A stretch of DNA of 64,000 bases from Aphelidium insulamus. Taxonomy: Eukaryota > Aphelidiomycota > Aphelidea > Aphelidiaceae. Under the pieces are notes generated by a model. That model saw nothing but the letters and a program-made list of their open reading frames with translations. It was not told the DNA's origin and did not search any database. Below, piece by piece: positions 34,936 to 47,660 of the stretch (positions within the stretch are counted from its first letter, which is position 1; each line of letters begins with the position of its first letter). The position numbers and the translations under genes are program-made. The DNA lies in assembly GCA_036784855.1 (NCBI GenBank), contig JAZDSV010000007.1:1-64000 (forward strand), in the 5' to 3' direction.

Positions 34936-35224
34936 CATGATAGTGTATGGCAAAGACATATTGTTTGGGACCCTCCAAGACCGACGCCGTGTTGCTAGTG
35001 TTAGACGATAATCTAGGAAGGCATACTTTAAAGACACATTCGGGCTGGAAGTGTTAAGATCACTCTCCGACAAGGGCGACGCGATTACCATTCAGTTCGA
35101 CTACAATAATGCATATACTGTGCAAATGTTCTCCCCCGTCGAGGTGACGAGCAAGTCGATGCCCGTAATTGCGATCACTGGCGAGCGGAGTAGTGAGTTT
35201 CCGGCTTCGGGGCCAGCGACGTAG
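34936..35224 (+). CDS. possible small gene of unknown function
   Basis: In the 440 bp between divergent HFM1 and the 3' end of AFG2, a plus-strand frame reads about 65 codons to TAG near 35222, with natural-looking composition (YFKDTFGLEVLRSLSDKG, then QFDYNNAYTVQMFSPVEV). A start near 34948 could join it only through a 26-nt intron, so the 5' end is unresolved. I recognise no family. Confidence 0.3.
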
Positions 35225-35290
35225 CGTTATTGCGACATCCGGCGGCGGCGCTGGTTGTTAATAGAGGCTCTAGAGTTATGTGCCAGACAT

Positions 35291-37890
<2,600 letters not shown>

Positions 37891-38036
37891 TATATTTTAT
37901 AGTTAATCAGTGTGTCGAAGTACAATATGATTGGACGTGGTGCAGCCTTCTCAGTTCCGCTGCATACAATATATATTCTGGCATTGATCATTTATTGTAT
38001 TGAATTGATGACGATCTGGTGACTTCTAGTATTACC

Positions 38037-38800
38037 TTACTCTTGAAGCACCAGCTTGTGTTTCAAAGTTTCGGACTGGACAGCACTGATGATTGCAGGG
38101 CCCTTGTTGTGTACCACATCAGCCATAACCTGCGAGATAGTCATGTAAGGCAAACTGACACATCTCTCAAATGGGATGGGAGGCGTGAATGCGTCGGCAG
38201 ACACGGAGCGTTGAAAGTTCTCAATGGCGACAGGCTCCGAGCCAAATCCTTCATAGAACATCACGTAGTCTCCGCGGGAATGGTCCACCAACATTCCGGA
38301 GCCATAGAAATTGTCAATAATAAGTGAACGAACATTCTTGAAAACGTTCAGCAAGCGTCTATCGCGCACCACCGTCTGATAATACTGCATGAAGTAAGCA
38401 CAAATAATAATGTGGTGATATTCTTATTTTGTCGACACATACGGTAGCCTTACGAAAGATGTTCAAGTCGATGTCTTCTTGTACCCGGGCGCATAATGAT
38501 TGATAAAAATCCGGAAATAAGTACAACGAGCCCTATGAAATTGCATCAAGCACATACATAGCAAGATATATGTGAAAAAATACGTAGCAATGAACTTGCA
38601 TTCACGTAAATGGAGTGACCGCCGTCGGCAAACTCCACGTGAGAGCGGTTTGCTGTTAGATCCAGATCAATAGCGCCATTCACAAATCGCGACGTGAAAT
38701 TTGCCGTGAACTGGGGCGCAAGCGGAAATAGTGGCTTCGCGGCCAGAGCCGATGCAATTCCGAGAACACTGCAGGCGAGTAGGACAGCGTTGGCAATCAT
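38037..38800 (-). CDS. secreted two-cysteine family protein, array member 1
   Basis: Three exons (38800-38600, 38532-38443, 38384-38037) give 212 aa. Family unrecognised. A signal peptide (MIANAVLLACSVLGIASALA) is followed by the family block FPLAPQFTA, exon 2 with one Cys (FYQSLCARV) and DIDLNIF, and exon 3 with MLVDHSRGDYVMF, FQRSVSADAFTPPIPFERC and the end VVHNKGPAI...KLVLQE. One Cys in exon 2 and one in exon 3 are invariant in the array, suggesting a single disulfide. Both introns are phase 0. Intron 1 (38533-38599) has a GC donor (AAT|GCAAGT) where paralogs have GTAAGT. It is separated from member 2 by the virus-like block. Confidence 0.8.
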
Positions 38801-39540
38801 TTTGAATGATTTTTTATTCCGGGAACTTGATGTGGCTAGCGGCCGCCACTTTACGTAATCAGTCAATGACCTAAACCATCGGTATGCCAACAGGCTACTG
38901 TTTCACGGCGTGCGTCTCAATAGCAGTTACGACAGGCACAGTGCATGCCGTAGAGATTATTGTTGAGTTATAAATTAATGTTCACTAAAGAGCTTTTAGA
39001 GATTTTTAAGAACTCATCAAAAACTCTCCACTGGTCGACGGGGTTTAACGGGGTTAAAATCTGGCTACATACTCTATCATGGTGGATGTTTTTGCAGAAT
39101 GTTTCGTCAGCCAGGCCGAGATGGTGAGCTATGTGTCGGCATGTCATTGGTTTGCTGCGATCATGCGTGCCATGCACACGCTGTGCGGTCTGCCCAACTA
39201 TAACCAATATTGTGTGTACGTTTTTTGTGATTGTTGTGATTGTTGTGACATGTAACAATGTCGATTGCGTACATTGTGAAGCCGTGGCGAGCGACGTGTC
39301 GTGTCCATTGATGATTTCAAATTCAACATGAATTAAAAATCTTTTGAAGAAGAGAATGGAAATGAACCGTGCCGCTAGTTTAAGTCGAGATCAAAAACGC
39401 TGAGAGCGAGAATGAATAACGTGAGCTGTCAGCTGTCTTTCTGTCAAACGCCTTCAATATGTGTCTACCCTCCTCCAACTGGTTCGACGGTAACTTCGTA
39501 TGGTTCTATTTCGTTTTTAATACGCGTTTAATATTCGTTT
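38801..39540. other. AT-rich intergenic region, no supported gene
   Basis: This region lies between array member 1 and the decayed virus-like block. A short plus ORF near 39079-39255 ends in a Cys-rich run made by a (TTGTGATTG) repeat and has no family signal. Nothing else is supported. Confidence 0.45.
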
Positions 39541-40003
39541 AATTTTTATTTAGACCCGTGGCACGCTTGACTCGACGAGTAGGAGTGTAGCATGCACGAG
39601 TGGCTTTGCTGCGCTTCGTACCCTTGGGGCAACGAAGCTGCTTTGGTCCTTGCTTGACATCCTTGCATCCCTTGACATTGGCATAATATCGCTGTCCTAG
39701 TGGACATGGATGTGCTGGAGGTTTGCGTACACGTGCCTTGCATATCTTTAGGACTTATCTGCCAGTGGCCGGGTTGATGGTATATGCATAGTCAGATGCT
39801 CGCTTGGAGACAGCCTTGACCTTCTTGACGCGAGGAGCAGCCTTGGGTTTGGTGCACAACGACGAGTGATATCGGAAAGTCCATACTTGCAGTTAGTGCG
39901 GGGCTTGCGGGGGGCTACTGGGGCAGGATTGTTACGAGCAGCACGCTGGGACGGCTTGCGCAGACCCACTTGGAGTTGCGGGCAGTCCCGACTTTCTTGC
40001 ACG
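39541..40003 (-). pseudogene. decayed basic, cysteine-patterned protein resembling giant-virus 2-cysteine adaptor proteins
   Basis: Read on the minus strand, 40003-39840 gives a Lys/Arg/Pro-rich stretch with CKYGLSDITRRCAPNP. After a frame change, 39840-39560 reads YAYTINPATGR, a TAA, then KICKARVRKP, CPLGQRYY, GCKDVK, LRCPKGTKRSKATRACYTP. The spaced CxxG...CxPNP and CP..G...CYTP units with an xINPxTGR motif are the style of the adaptor-like basic proteins of large DNA viruses. One frameshift and one in-frame stop break it. The family call is from memory of the motif style only. Confidence 0.4.
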
Positions 40004-40198
40004 GCATCGCCAAGAGTTCTAAAATTGATTTACGCATTTAGCTTGAGTGTACTTGATACATTAAGAGAATATTTAAATATTTAAAACAAAAAGTGAAGGT
40101 GCACGACTTGATACTTTGACTTGCAATCCAATCAGAACGTCGATTGATGTTACTCCATATTTTGTGATTCTCGCTTTCTTCTTCAAAAAGTGCGCGAA

Positions 40199-41319
40199 AT
40201 GGACGACACAAAGCAACAAGAAATCGTCACCGAGTTGCAGTTGATCGACAACGACAACGCGCGTGCTGACCTCGCTCATTGGAACGCCGATGGCCCACGC
40301 CGTGTGCGCATCATCCGCCAGTGGAACACACGCACCGAGGCGCAATGGATTACGCTGCTTGGCGCGTCGGACGGAATCGCCGTGGCAAACATCATCCGAC
40401 CTCCTGTTCATCCCAACCAGGGTAAGCATCAGTGATTACTGTGTGATTATGAAGGCTAACTGTGTGCGCAGGCGCTCCGTCTCCTCCTGCTAGCCGCAGC
40501 TCATCAGACCAAAGCCTGAATTTCCGCTCGGCACGCGAGAAAGAGTTATCATCAATTGCGCCGGATGTTCAACAAAAGATTTGGAAGTCAGTTGTTCGCT
40601 TGAGGGGTGATTGTGCCGACGGAGATTTTGTTGGCTCGGCCATTGTCGTGGACAAGGATGACACTAGTCTCTATATTCTCACTAATTTGCACTTGCTTCC
40701 CGTTGGCACTGATATGCAAAAGCGAGTTGGTCGAGATATTGCAGTCGAGATGAAACAATATGTCCGGGTTAATGGCCACGCAAAAAGGCAGAAGCGCCGA
40801 GCAGATACTGATGTTGATGTTGAGTCAATGGATCCTCCAAAAGTGTTTATCGACCAGTATAGTGACGGCAAGCTGGTTCATGTCACGGACTTTGTAATTG
40901 AGGAGAGTGTTTCTTTGAAGGCGAACGCCGCGTTTGATATGATAATCTTCAAGATTCCTCTGCCTGACAGTTGCAACCTGGAGCGATGTGATATAAGTTC
41001 TTACTATTGTGACACGATGCCAGTTCATATTTTCGGTTTCCCGGGTGATTTGGCAGACAACAGCAATTTCTCACATGACTATGCCATCATTCCTGCGCAA
41101 GTAACTGGAAAAGATGAATTGGGACATTTGTTGATGTCAGCACTTTCAACTCCCGGGCTGTCAGGAAGCGCCATAGTGTGTACTCAGCGAGGTGTGCCCA
41201 TTGCATATCTTGGAGGTGGATTTGATACCGAGTCTGGGAACCGACAGTACCAGTGTTATGGATATGGTTTTGGTATTATCTCCGGTATCTTGCCCAGATA
41301 CATGAAGAAGAATAGATAG
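40199..41319 (+). CDS. trypsin-like serine/cysteine peptidase-fold protein
   Basis: Two exons (40199-40421, 40472-41319; donor GGTAAGC, acceptor GCGCAG) give 356 aa. A ~75-residue charged N-terminal domain and a Ser-rich linker precede a chymotrypsin-fold domain: FVGSAIVV, LTNLHLLPV (His position), FDMIIFKIPL (Asp position) and STPGLSGSAIVCTQRG (GxSGS nucleophile). The triad looks complete although the His motif is NLHLL, not the usual TAxHC. No signal peptide is seen, so it is probably intracellular. The open frame and correct splice signals suggest a living gene, in contrast to the decayed genes on both sides. Confidence 0.7.
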
Positions 41320-41449
41320 TATGGTTGCATCGAGAGGCTTTTTGAGTCGATGCATTTATGGTCCAATTTTGTGTCACGCTATCACCCCCGGAATTCGGGT
41401 GGGTGTAAATATGAAAAATGATAAGGTCCACCTAATATAATGCCCAATA

Positions 41450-41660
41450 TCCCATCGACGGTAAAAGAGTCTGGATAAGTATATTCAGCGGGAATGTTAA
41501 ACGCGAAGGAGATTATGATGATGTCGAAGTTGATGGAGATTATGATGTCGAGGATGCTGGAGACAATGGAGACGCGATGAGTGACAGCAGCTCCGACTGA
41601 ACCGAACTCGCGGTTGACTTTGTACGAGACTGTGTAGTTTTGCAGGATTGTTTAAATGAT
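41450..41660 (+). pseudogene. orphan acidic C-terminal tail of a SIAH-like gene (repeat copy 1)
   Basis: The segment from about 41450 reads PIDGKRVWISIF, then EGDYDDVEVDGDYDVEDAG and DAMSDSSSD before TGA at 41598. The homologous tail at 43838-43976 ends the SIAH-like pseudogene. DNA similarity continues about 55 bp past both stops (GAGACTGTGTAGTTTTG...GATTGTTTAAA). So a second copy of the SIAH-like gene once stood here and only its 3' end is left. Confidence 0.65.
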
Positions 41661-41770
41661 GCGAATATCATTTTCAACGGAACCTGTCTGTACTGGCAAG
41701 CGTATCAAAGTGAAATACAAGGCCGTTGGACAGCGAATAAACATCGTTGTCAGTACGCGCATTAAGCTAA

Positions 41771-42750
41771 AACATTAACCCCAGGTTAACCAGAAGCAAA
41801 TCGACAAAAATAAAGGAAATTGTTAAAGGACTGGACAACTATGCACTACTGGCAACCACCAACAAAGCGGCCAAGCTGATAAATGGACAAACAGTGCATT
41901 CATTCTTTGGCATTGACATCAATGGGAGCTACAGTAAAGAAGTGGCGCTGAAGACTGCGAGAAAATACGACCACATCATAATTGATGAGTACAGCATGCT
42001 CAGTGCCGCGGTCTATGAGGTATTGTATGTAATCAAGTTGAATACCAACGTCAAGTACATTCTTGTTGGCGACCACGAACAGTTGGGTGCAGTTGAAGAG
42101 AAAAGCTACGACTACTTCAACTCGGAAATACTAAAAGAGCTTGTCAACTGCAACTTCCAACAACTGACTGTCAATAGGCGCTCTGATGATGAAATGTTTT
42201 GCCTGTATACGCGTATTGACGAGCTTGCACCGTGTGACTTTGGTGATACTGCGAATACAAGAATCCATATATGCTACACAAACAATAAGCGTAAGGAAAT
42301 AAACGCCATTACAATGAAGCAAGACAAACTGAAGAAGAAGCGGATGCTCTCTGTTCCCGCAAATCCAAGTGACCCAAACTCGCAAGATGTGCAGCTGACT
42401 ACCGGTACGCCGCTAATGGTAATAAAGAACTGCAATTCCACGGAACTAGTCAATGGTAGTACGTACAAGGTGATGCCGATAACCGGGAAATTCCAGATAC
42501 GCATCAAGTGCGATGACACGGGTGAAGTGCGTGAAATGATTTGGAAATAATCAAGGAGTACTTTTATGTAAACTACTGCTCAACCGTGTTCAAGTGTCAG
42601 GGAATGACATTTACAGACCCGTACACAATTCACGAGTGGAATAGAATGTCACGCAGGATGAAGTACACGGCTATCAGTCGAGCAACAAGCAAAGACCTCA
42701 TCAATGTTGTCGCGTCGGAATCAGATGTGTCAGATGTCCCAGATACAGAT
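41771..42750 (+). pseudogene. virus-like SF1 (PIF1/RecD-type) helicase, frameshifted
   Basis: The first frame (41771-42550) has LATTNKAAKLINGQTVHSFF, a Walker B IIIDEYSMLS, LVGDHEQLGAVE and VNRRSDDEM, then stops; a shift near 42540 continues with YCSTVFKCQGMTF and KYTAISRATSKDLINVV (motif VI). The P-loop region before 41800 is degraded, with stops in every frame. The motif set belongs to SF1B helicases of large DNA viruses and some mobile elements. No introns fit, unlike host genes here. Confidence 0.7.
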
Positions 42751-43085
42751 TTTAAGAAGCTCAAGGCCAAAGAGAAGCGAGAGCGAAGGGGAATGATGAG
42801 TTATTCAAAAAGCGAATGGAAGCACTGGCGGTCATCAACAACATTGTACGCAAAGGGAATGTCAGTGATGACTTTTGTTACCAACATACGTTCAAAACTA
42901 GAAGGGAACTGTTGGAGCATTTGAAGATTGACTGCGGAACTGTGCCAAAAGGATACGAAATAGACCATATCAGACCTAGAAGCGAGCATGTTACCGACGA
43001 CGATTTTACGCAGATTAACGCGTACTGGAACCTTCGGCTACTGACACGTAAAGATAATAATGAACGGAATTGGATAAAAGATTAG
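42751..43085 (+). pseudogene. HNH-type endonuclease domain, frameshifted downstream part of the helicase unit
   Basis: A third frame (42816-43085) takes over near 42815 and reads LLEHLKIDCGTVPKG, YEIDHIRPRS and INAYWNLRLLTRKDN: an HNH nuclease pattern with the DH pair, the central Asn and a WNLRLLT strand. Because the Lys/Arg-rich linker before it is in the helicase frame, helicase and HNH may once have been a single reading unit. Confidence 0.6.
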
Positions 43086-43130
43086 TTAAGCTGTTACAAG
43101 TCATAAAATTAAATATTTTCTCTTCATACA

Positions 43131-43976
43131 GTATGATGAGTAAAGACGAACCAGTCAAAATCGAATACCAACTGACCCGCCAAGACTTGTCGTGTTGCAT
43201 TTGTTACAAAGACATTGCCTTTCCGCTAATGCAATGCTGCAGTGGAAATCATTTCGTATGTGAGACCTGAAATGCATCAATGAAAAATGCACAATGCCCC
43301 GTGTGTATTGTAAACACGACGTTTAACAACTTGCTACTGCAACGTCTCTTGTATCCACAGATGGAACCATGTAACAATGCAGGCTGTCGAGATAGGTCAT
43401 TTAAGTGGGGTGTTGAGGCACACGCTAATGGGTGCAAGTACGCGCCTACAGTGTGCTTCTTGTGCAAAACGACAATTACCAGTCATGCACTGGAAGAACA
43501 CTTGAAGAATGAATGCGACGCCAGCTGGACTGAAGAAACGGACGCAGTCAACGGAAGATTCCCCAAGCAAGTACATCCCCAAGCCTCGACACCGGATGGC
43601 TATGACAAAGAATCACAAAAACACTGTCATATTTGTAGATGGAATAAACTTTATGTTTAAGGCAGTGCTGGATGGATATCGAGTAGGCTTGATTAATAGT
43701 GAAAACAATGAACGACTTGTGAGTATACTGCAAGTGACTACTTCAAAAGCTAAGGAATATGCAGTCAGGACTGACGTGGTAAGCCATTGCTACAAATCAT
43801 TAAAGGACTTGAATGCGATTGAAGAGTTACCTGTCATCGATGGGAGTGTTAAAGAAGTCTGGATAAGCATATTCAGCCGGAACTATAAATACGAAGGAGA
43901 TTATGGCGATTTCGAAGTTGATGATGTCGATGTTGAAGACGTTGGAGACGCGATTAGTGAGAGCAACTCTGACTGA
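43131..43976 (+). pseudogene. SIAH-like RING/zinc-finger protein with internal stop and frameshift
   Basis: The frame starts at ATG 43131 or 43134: LSCCICYKDIAFPLMQC (RING first half), an in-frame TGA at 43267-43269, then CPVCIVNTT and SIAH-type zinc fingers (CNNAGC...HANGC, CFLC...HLKNEC). Near 43550 the frame shifts, and the continuing frame reads NHKNTVIFVDGINFMFKAVLDGY and ends in an acidic tail at 43976. SIAH-type proteins are E3 ubiquitin ligases, also found in large DNA viruses. It is intronless and broken twice. Confidence 0.65.
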
Positions 43977-44032
43977 ATACGCGGTTGAGATTGTATGAGA
44001 CTGTGTAGTTTTGTAGGATTGTTTAAAATGAT

Positions 44033-44240
44033 GGCTATATCACGGAAATTGGGGTTTCTTGACGAAAAGGGCATATACGCGAAAGTTGCGGCGCAAAGCA
44101 CGCAAGCTACTAGCAAGATCTTGGCAAGCATTTTTGTGTGGGTGTGGGAAGCGTACAATCAGGCCGTGACCGAAGAGTTGATAAATAACATCTGCAGTGA
44201 GATAAGACATGAAGGTATTATATTTCTGTGGTTGTATTGA
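44033..44240 (+). CDS. small ORF of unknown function after the SIAH-like tail
   Basis: 68 codons from an ATG that lies just inside the end of repeat copy 2. The composition is helical (KVAAQSTQATSKILASIF, EELINNICSEIRH). It could be a fragment of a larger mobile-element or viral gene. No family is recognised. Confidence 0.3.
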
Positions 44241-44285
44241 ATGTATGAAATATTGCGGCGGATAACGCCTTGGGCCTTCCGTCCA

Positions 44286-45039
44286 TTAGCTCTGCAGGAC
44301 CAGCTTGTTCTCCGCAGAATTCAACTGAATCTGGCTGATGATTTTGGCGCTCTTATGGTGCACCATGTCGTCCATAATCTCGGAAATCGTCATCCACGGC
44401 GCGTCCACACAATCCTCAAACGGAAATGGAGGGTTGAACGCGTCGGCGGACAAGGTGCGATTAAAATTCTCAAACTTGATAGAATCGGACCCAACAATAG
44501 TCTCCACCAGCACCACATAGTCACCGGTTACGTGGTCGACATACATTTCGGATTGATAGTAATAGTCAAGAAGCAGGGAGCGGACGTTCAAGAAGCGATC
44601 GAGTGCGCGTCCATTTTGCACCGTAGTTTCTTCATACTACATTGACATGTATCTAGTGAATACATTCAAAAGAATTCAACCTGGTGACGACGTACGGTTG
44701 CCTCGCGAAAGATGTTCAAGTCGTAGTCCATCGGTAGCCGCGCGCACAAGGGAAACGTATCAGGGTAAACGAGTACAGAGCCCTGATAGTGAATGCACCA
44801 AGTGGAGGAAGATAAATCCGCAGTATACTTACATTCACGTAAAATAAGTCCCCGATATCGTTCACCGCCAGATGAGTGCGGTTTTTCGTGAGGTCCATGC
44901 TGACAGCACCATGTAACGCACCGTGTGCCAGCTCAAAATCCGCGGTGAACTGGGGTGCAAGGGGAAACTGCCGTTTCGCAACCAGGGCTGAGGCGATTCC
45001 GAGAACTATGCACGCGGCAAATGCGGCCTTGGCAATCAT
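44286..45039 (-). CDS. secreted two-cysteine family protein, array member 2
   Basis: Three exons (45039-44833, 44782-44696, 44636-44286), 214 aa. It is the closest relative of member 1 (MIAKAAFAACIVLGIASALVA; FPLAPQFTA; YDLNIFREAT). Exon 3 has MYVDHVTGDYVVL, FNRTLSADAFNPPFPFEDC and ends MVHHKSAKI...KLVLQS. The two family cysteines are present. Intron 1 (44783-44832) has a standard GTAAGT donor at the exact site where member 1 has GCAAGT. Five bases around the donor are otherwise identical. Confidence 0.8.
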
Positions 45040-45309
45040 TTTTGACACTTTTCTTCTGGGAACTTGATGTGGCTTAGCGGCTAGCGGCGTGTTGGACAAT
45101 TTTTCGCGGCCTTAACCTATCGGTAGTCTAACTAGCTGTTATGTGTTATATTACGCAAATACGTATGGCGAGCCTAACCTCACCCGCTATCCCTACCTGT
45201 GATTTAACCGCACAGTATGTAAACGGACTAGTCGACGGTAAATAAGCACATAATTGTGAGAGAAACGTTTATGTATTATGCCAAACGACCTAGCGCATAG
45301 CTAAACAAT

Positions 45310-46044
45310 TCACTGTTGCACAATAAGCTTCTCTCTCTGCGCGGCGTGCTGGACAGTAATGGCAGCAATCTTGGCACCCTTGTTGTGCAAGATGTCATTG
45401 AAGATATCTTGTGCAGACAGGTCGCCAGTCAGACCTTCTACACAGTCCGAGAACGGGAAAGGCGGAATGAATGCAGATGCGGCTACCGATCGCTGAAAAG
45501 CAACAAATTCTGTCCTTTCATACTCGACATAGTCCTTGGTGATGTGGTCGACAAGAAAATCGTCGCCATAGTGGCCGTAGACAAGCGAGCGCACGTTAAC
45601 ATAGTGGTCCAGGGTGCGTCCATTGCGCGTGATGGTAGCGTTGTGCTGCCAAATGAGAAATTTTATTTACATGTGATCACATTGGTGTACCTTTGCACGC
45701 GTGAAGATATCCAAGTCCAATTCGAATGGAACGCGCAGGCACACGGGAACATCTTTCAGATAAAAGTTGACGTAATTCTGCAAAGTTAGCATCGCTGCAC
45801 CGTAGACGCTCATCCACGAGAGCTTATGTACCTCCACGAAGAAAAAGTCTGCGCCTTGGTCAACCGTCACGCGCGCGCGGTGATCGGCCACGTCTATGTA
45901 CACGGCCCCATCCTTGGCACCATTGACGTAGATGTCGGCGGTAAACTGCAGCGCTACGGGGAATCCACCAGTCTGTGCCACTAGCGCGGATACGCTGTGG
46001 GCGACGCCGAGCACACACGCTGCAATGAAGAAGTTTGCGTGCAT
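45310..46044 (-). CDS. secreted two-cysteine family protein, array member 3
   Basis: Three exons (46044-45832, 45777-45691, 45645-45310), 211 aa. Signal peptide MHANFFIAACVLGVAHSVSA; FPVALQFTADIYVNG; exon 2 with DVPVCLRV and LDLDIF; exon 3 with LDHYVNVRSL, FLVDHITKDYVEY, FQRSVAASAFIPPFPFSDC and ILHNKGAKI...KLIVQQ. It is more diverged than members 1 and 2 but has the same exon layout and phase-0 introns. Confidence 0.8.
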
Positions 46045-46156
46045 GACAAAAGCGATAAAAGGATGAAGATTATCGTTCCAACACTAATAAATGCACTTGC
46101 ACCTATTTATACCCAATTTTGACGTGTATTTATTGTAAGTGACTAGAGGTTGTGGA

Positions 46157-46891
46157 TTATTCTTGCAGCACCAACCCGTCCGTCGAGGAGTGCTTTGCAG
46201 TGCTCCCCTTGTTGTGCAGCATTTCAGCAAGCGCCGATTTGAACGCCACCTGAGTGATGTCGACACACTGTGAAAACTCGAATGGCGGCGTGAATGCCGT
46301 GGCAGACAACGATCGCTGAAAGGAGGTAAAGTCCACCGCAGCAATGCCGGTGCTCTCCAGGAATCGGACATAGTCGCCAGTGGAGTGGTCGACGTATATT
46401 TCAGAGTAGAAATAGTCGTCAAAGAATATTGAACGAACATCGGTGTAGTGGTCAAGTTCGCGCCCCTCACGAGTAACCGTTGTTTCATACTGCTCTTGCG
46501 TATAGAGCTTGATAAAAGGATTACACACGTACCGTAGCTTGTGAGAAGATATTGATGTCATAGTCAATTGGGGCGCGCGCGCAGCCGGGAAAGTCTGATG
46601 GGTATATGTACCCGTAGCCCTTTCAAGTGTTAAGCGTTCAGTGCCAGATATTTAACGCTGCAAGCTTACATATTCATAAAACACGTCTCCCATTCCATTC
46701 AACGACAAGTGCGCGCGGTTGGCCTTCATGTCGGCATACACTGTGCCGGTTACGTATTCAGGACCATACACATTCACATTGGCAGTGAGCTGCTGCACCA
46801 AGGGAAACTTTGGTGGACCAACCACCACCACGGCAGAGGATATGAGTGGCGCGCAGAGCACACAGAGCGCGATGCCTTTTATTGCGTGCAT
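46157..46891 (-). CDS. secreted two-cysteine family protein, array member 4
   Basis: Three exons (46891-46670, 46619-46533, 46489-46157), 213 aa. Signal peptide MHAIKGIALCVLCAPLISSA, then PPKFPLVQQLTANVNVYG; exon 2 DFPGCARAPIDYDINIF; exon 3 LDHYTDVRSIFF, IYVDHSTGDYVRF, FQRSLSATAFTPPFEFSQC and LHNKGS...LVLQE. A decayed copy of its exon 1 lies at 48641-48836. Confidence 0.8.
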
Positions 46892-47076
46892 ATTTTGACA
46901 GTATGTACGTGGGAACGCTGTGTGATTATTATGGCGCTCGCTTTAATAGTGCTTATGTAAACGACCACGCCACCTCCACTTATAATTCATGTTCATTGAT
47001 GAGATTTTTATATGTCGGCATTGATTAATGGGCCGTGGTGTGAAATATGGTTTTGTGAATTGTGGGAAATTCCCTC

Positions 47077-47396
47077 TTATTCTTGCAGTACCAGCTTCTG
47101 TTGATGGGCCTGTGCAATAAGTGCAGCTATATTGGCACCCTTGTTGTACGCCAAATCATGCACGATATCATCGAAAGACGGCTCATGGAGCAACTTCATG
47201 CACTTGGAAAATGGAATCGGAGGGGTGAAGGCGTCTGATTGCACTGTACGTTGAAACTGATAGTATTTAGTGAATGCGCCTGTTGACACGTATCCTGCGT
47301 AGTTTTGCGTAGCGCGATCCACGTACATCGAACATTCGCCGCAACGTCATCAATGCAACGCATGGGGACGTAATGGTCCAATTCTGTATTGTATTA
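47077..47396 (-). pseudogene. array member 5, exon-3 remnant with frameshift
   Basis: Only the third exon is recognisable. LDHYVPMR is in one frame; a one-base shift near 47335 moves the reading to MYVDRATQNYAGY, FQRTVQSDAFTPPIPFSKC and AYNKGANI...KLVLQE. No exon 1 or 2 is found in 47400-47650, which looks non-coding. This is a 5'-truncated copy. Confidence 0.75.
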
Positions 47397-47660
47397 TACT
47401 AGCATTGGTAAGAACATAGATAGTCATGCACTATAAATTATGTTGCTATGCATTCGCATAAAATCACAAATGCATAATGCCAGGTGATACAACGTAAAAC
47501 ACAAACATATACATACACACTCAAAGTTAAAATAATCTAGGCGGCCGCGATTGTATGTAAGCGTAAGCGATTAAGCCATCGCTCAAACCCGAATTGATTG
47601 AGTTGGGAATATATTTATGTGGGCATTGCATTAAGGGGCGAAATTGAGAGGGGTGTTTTT

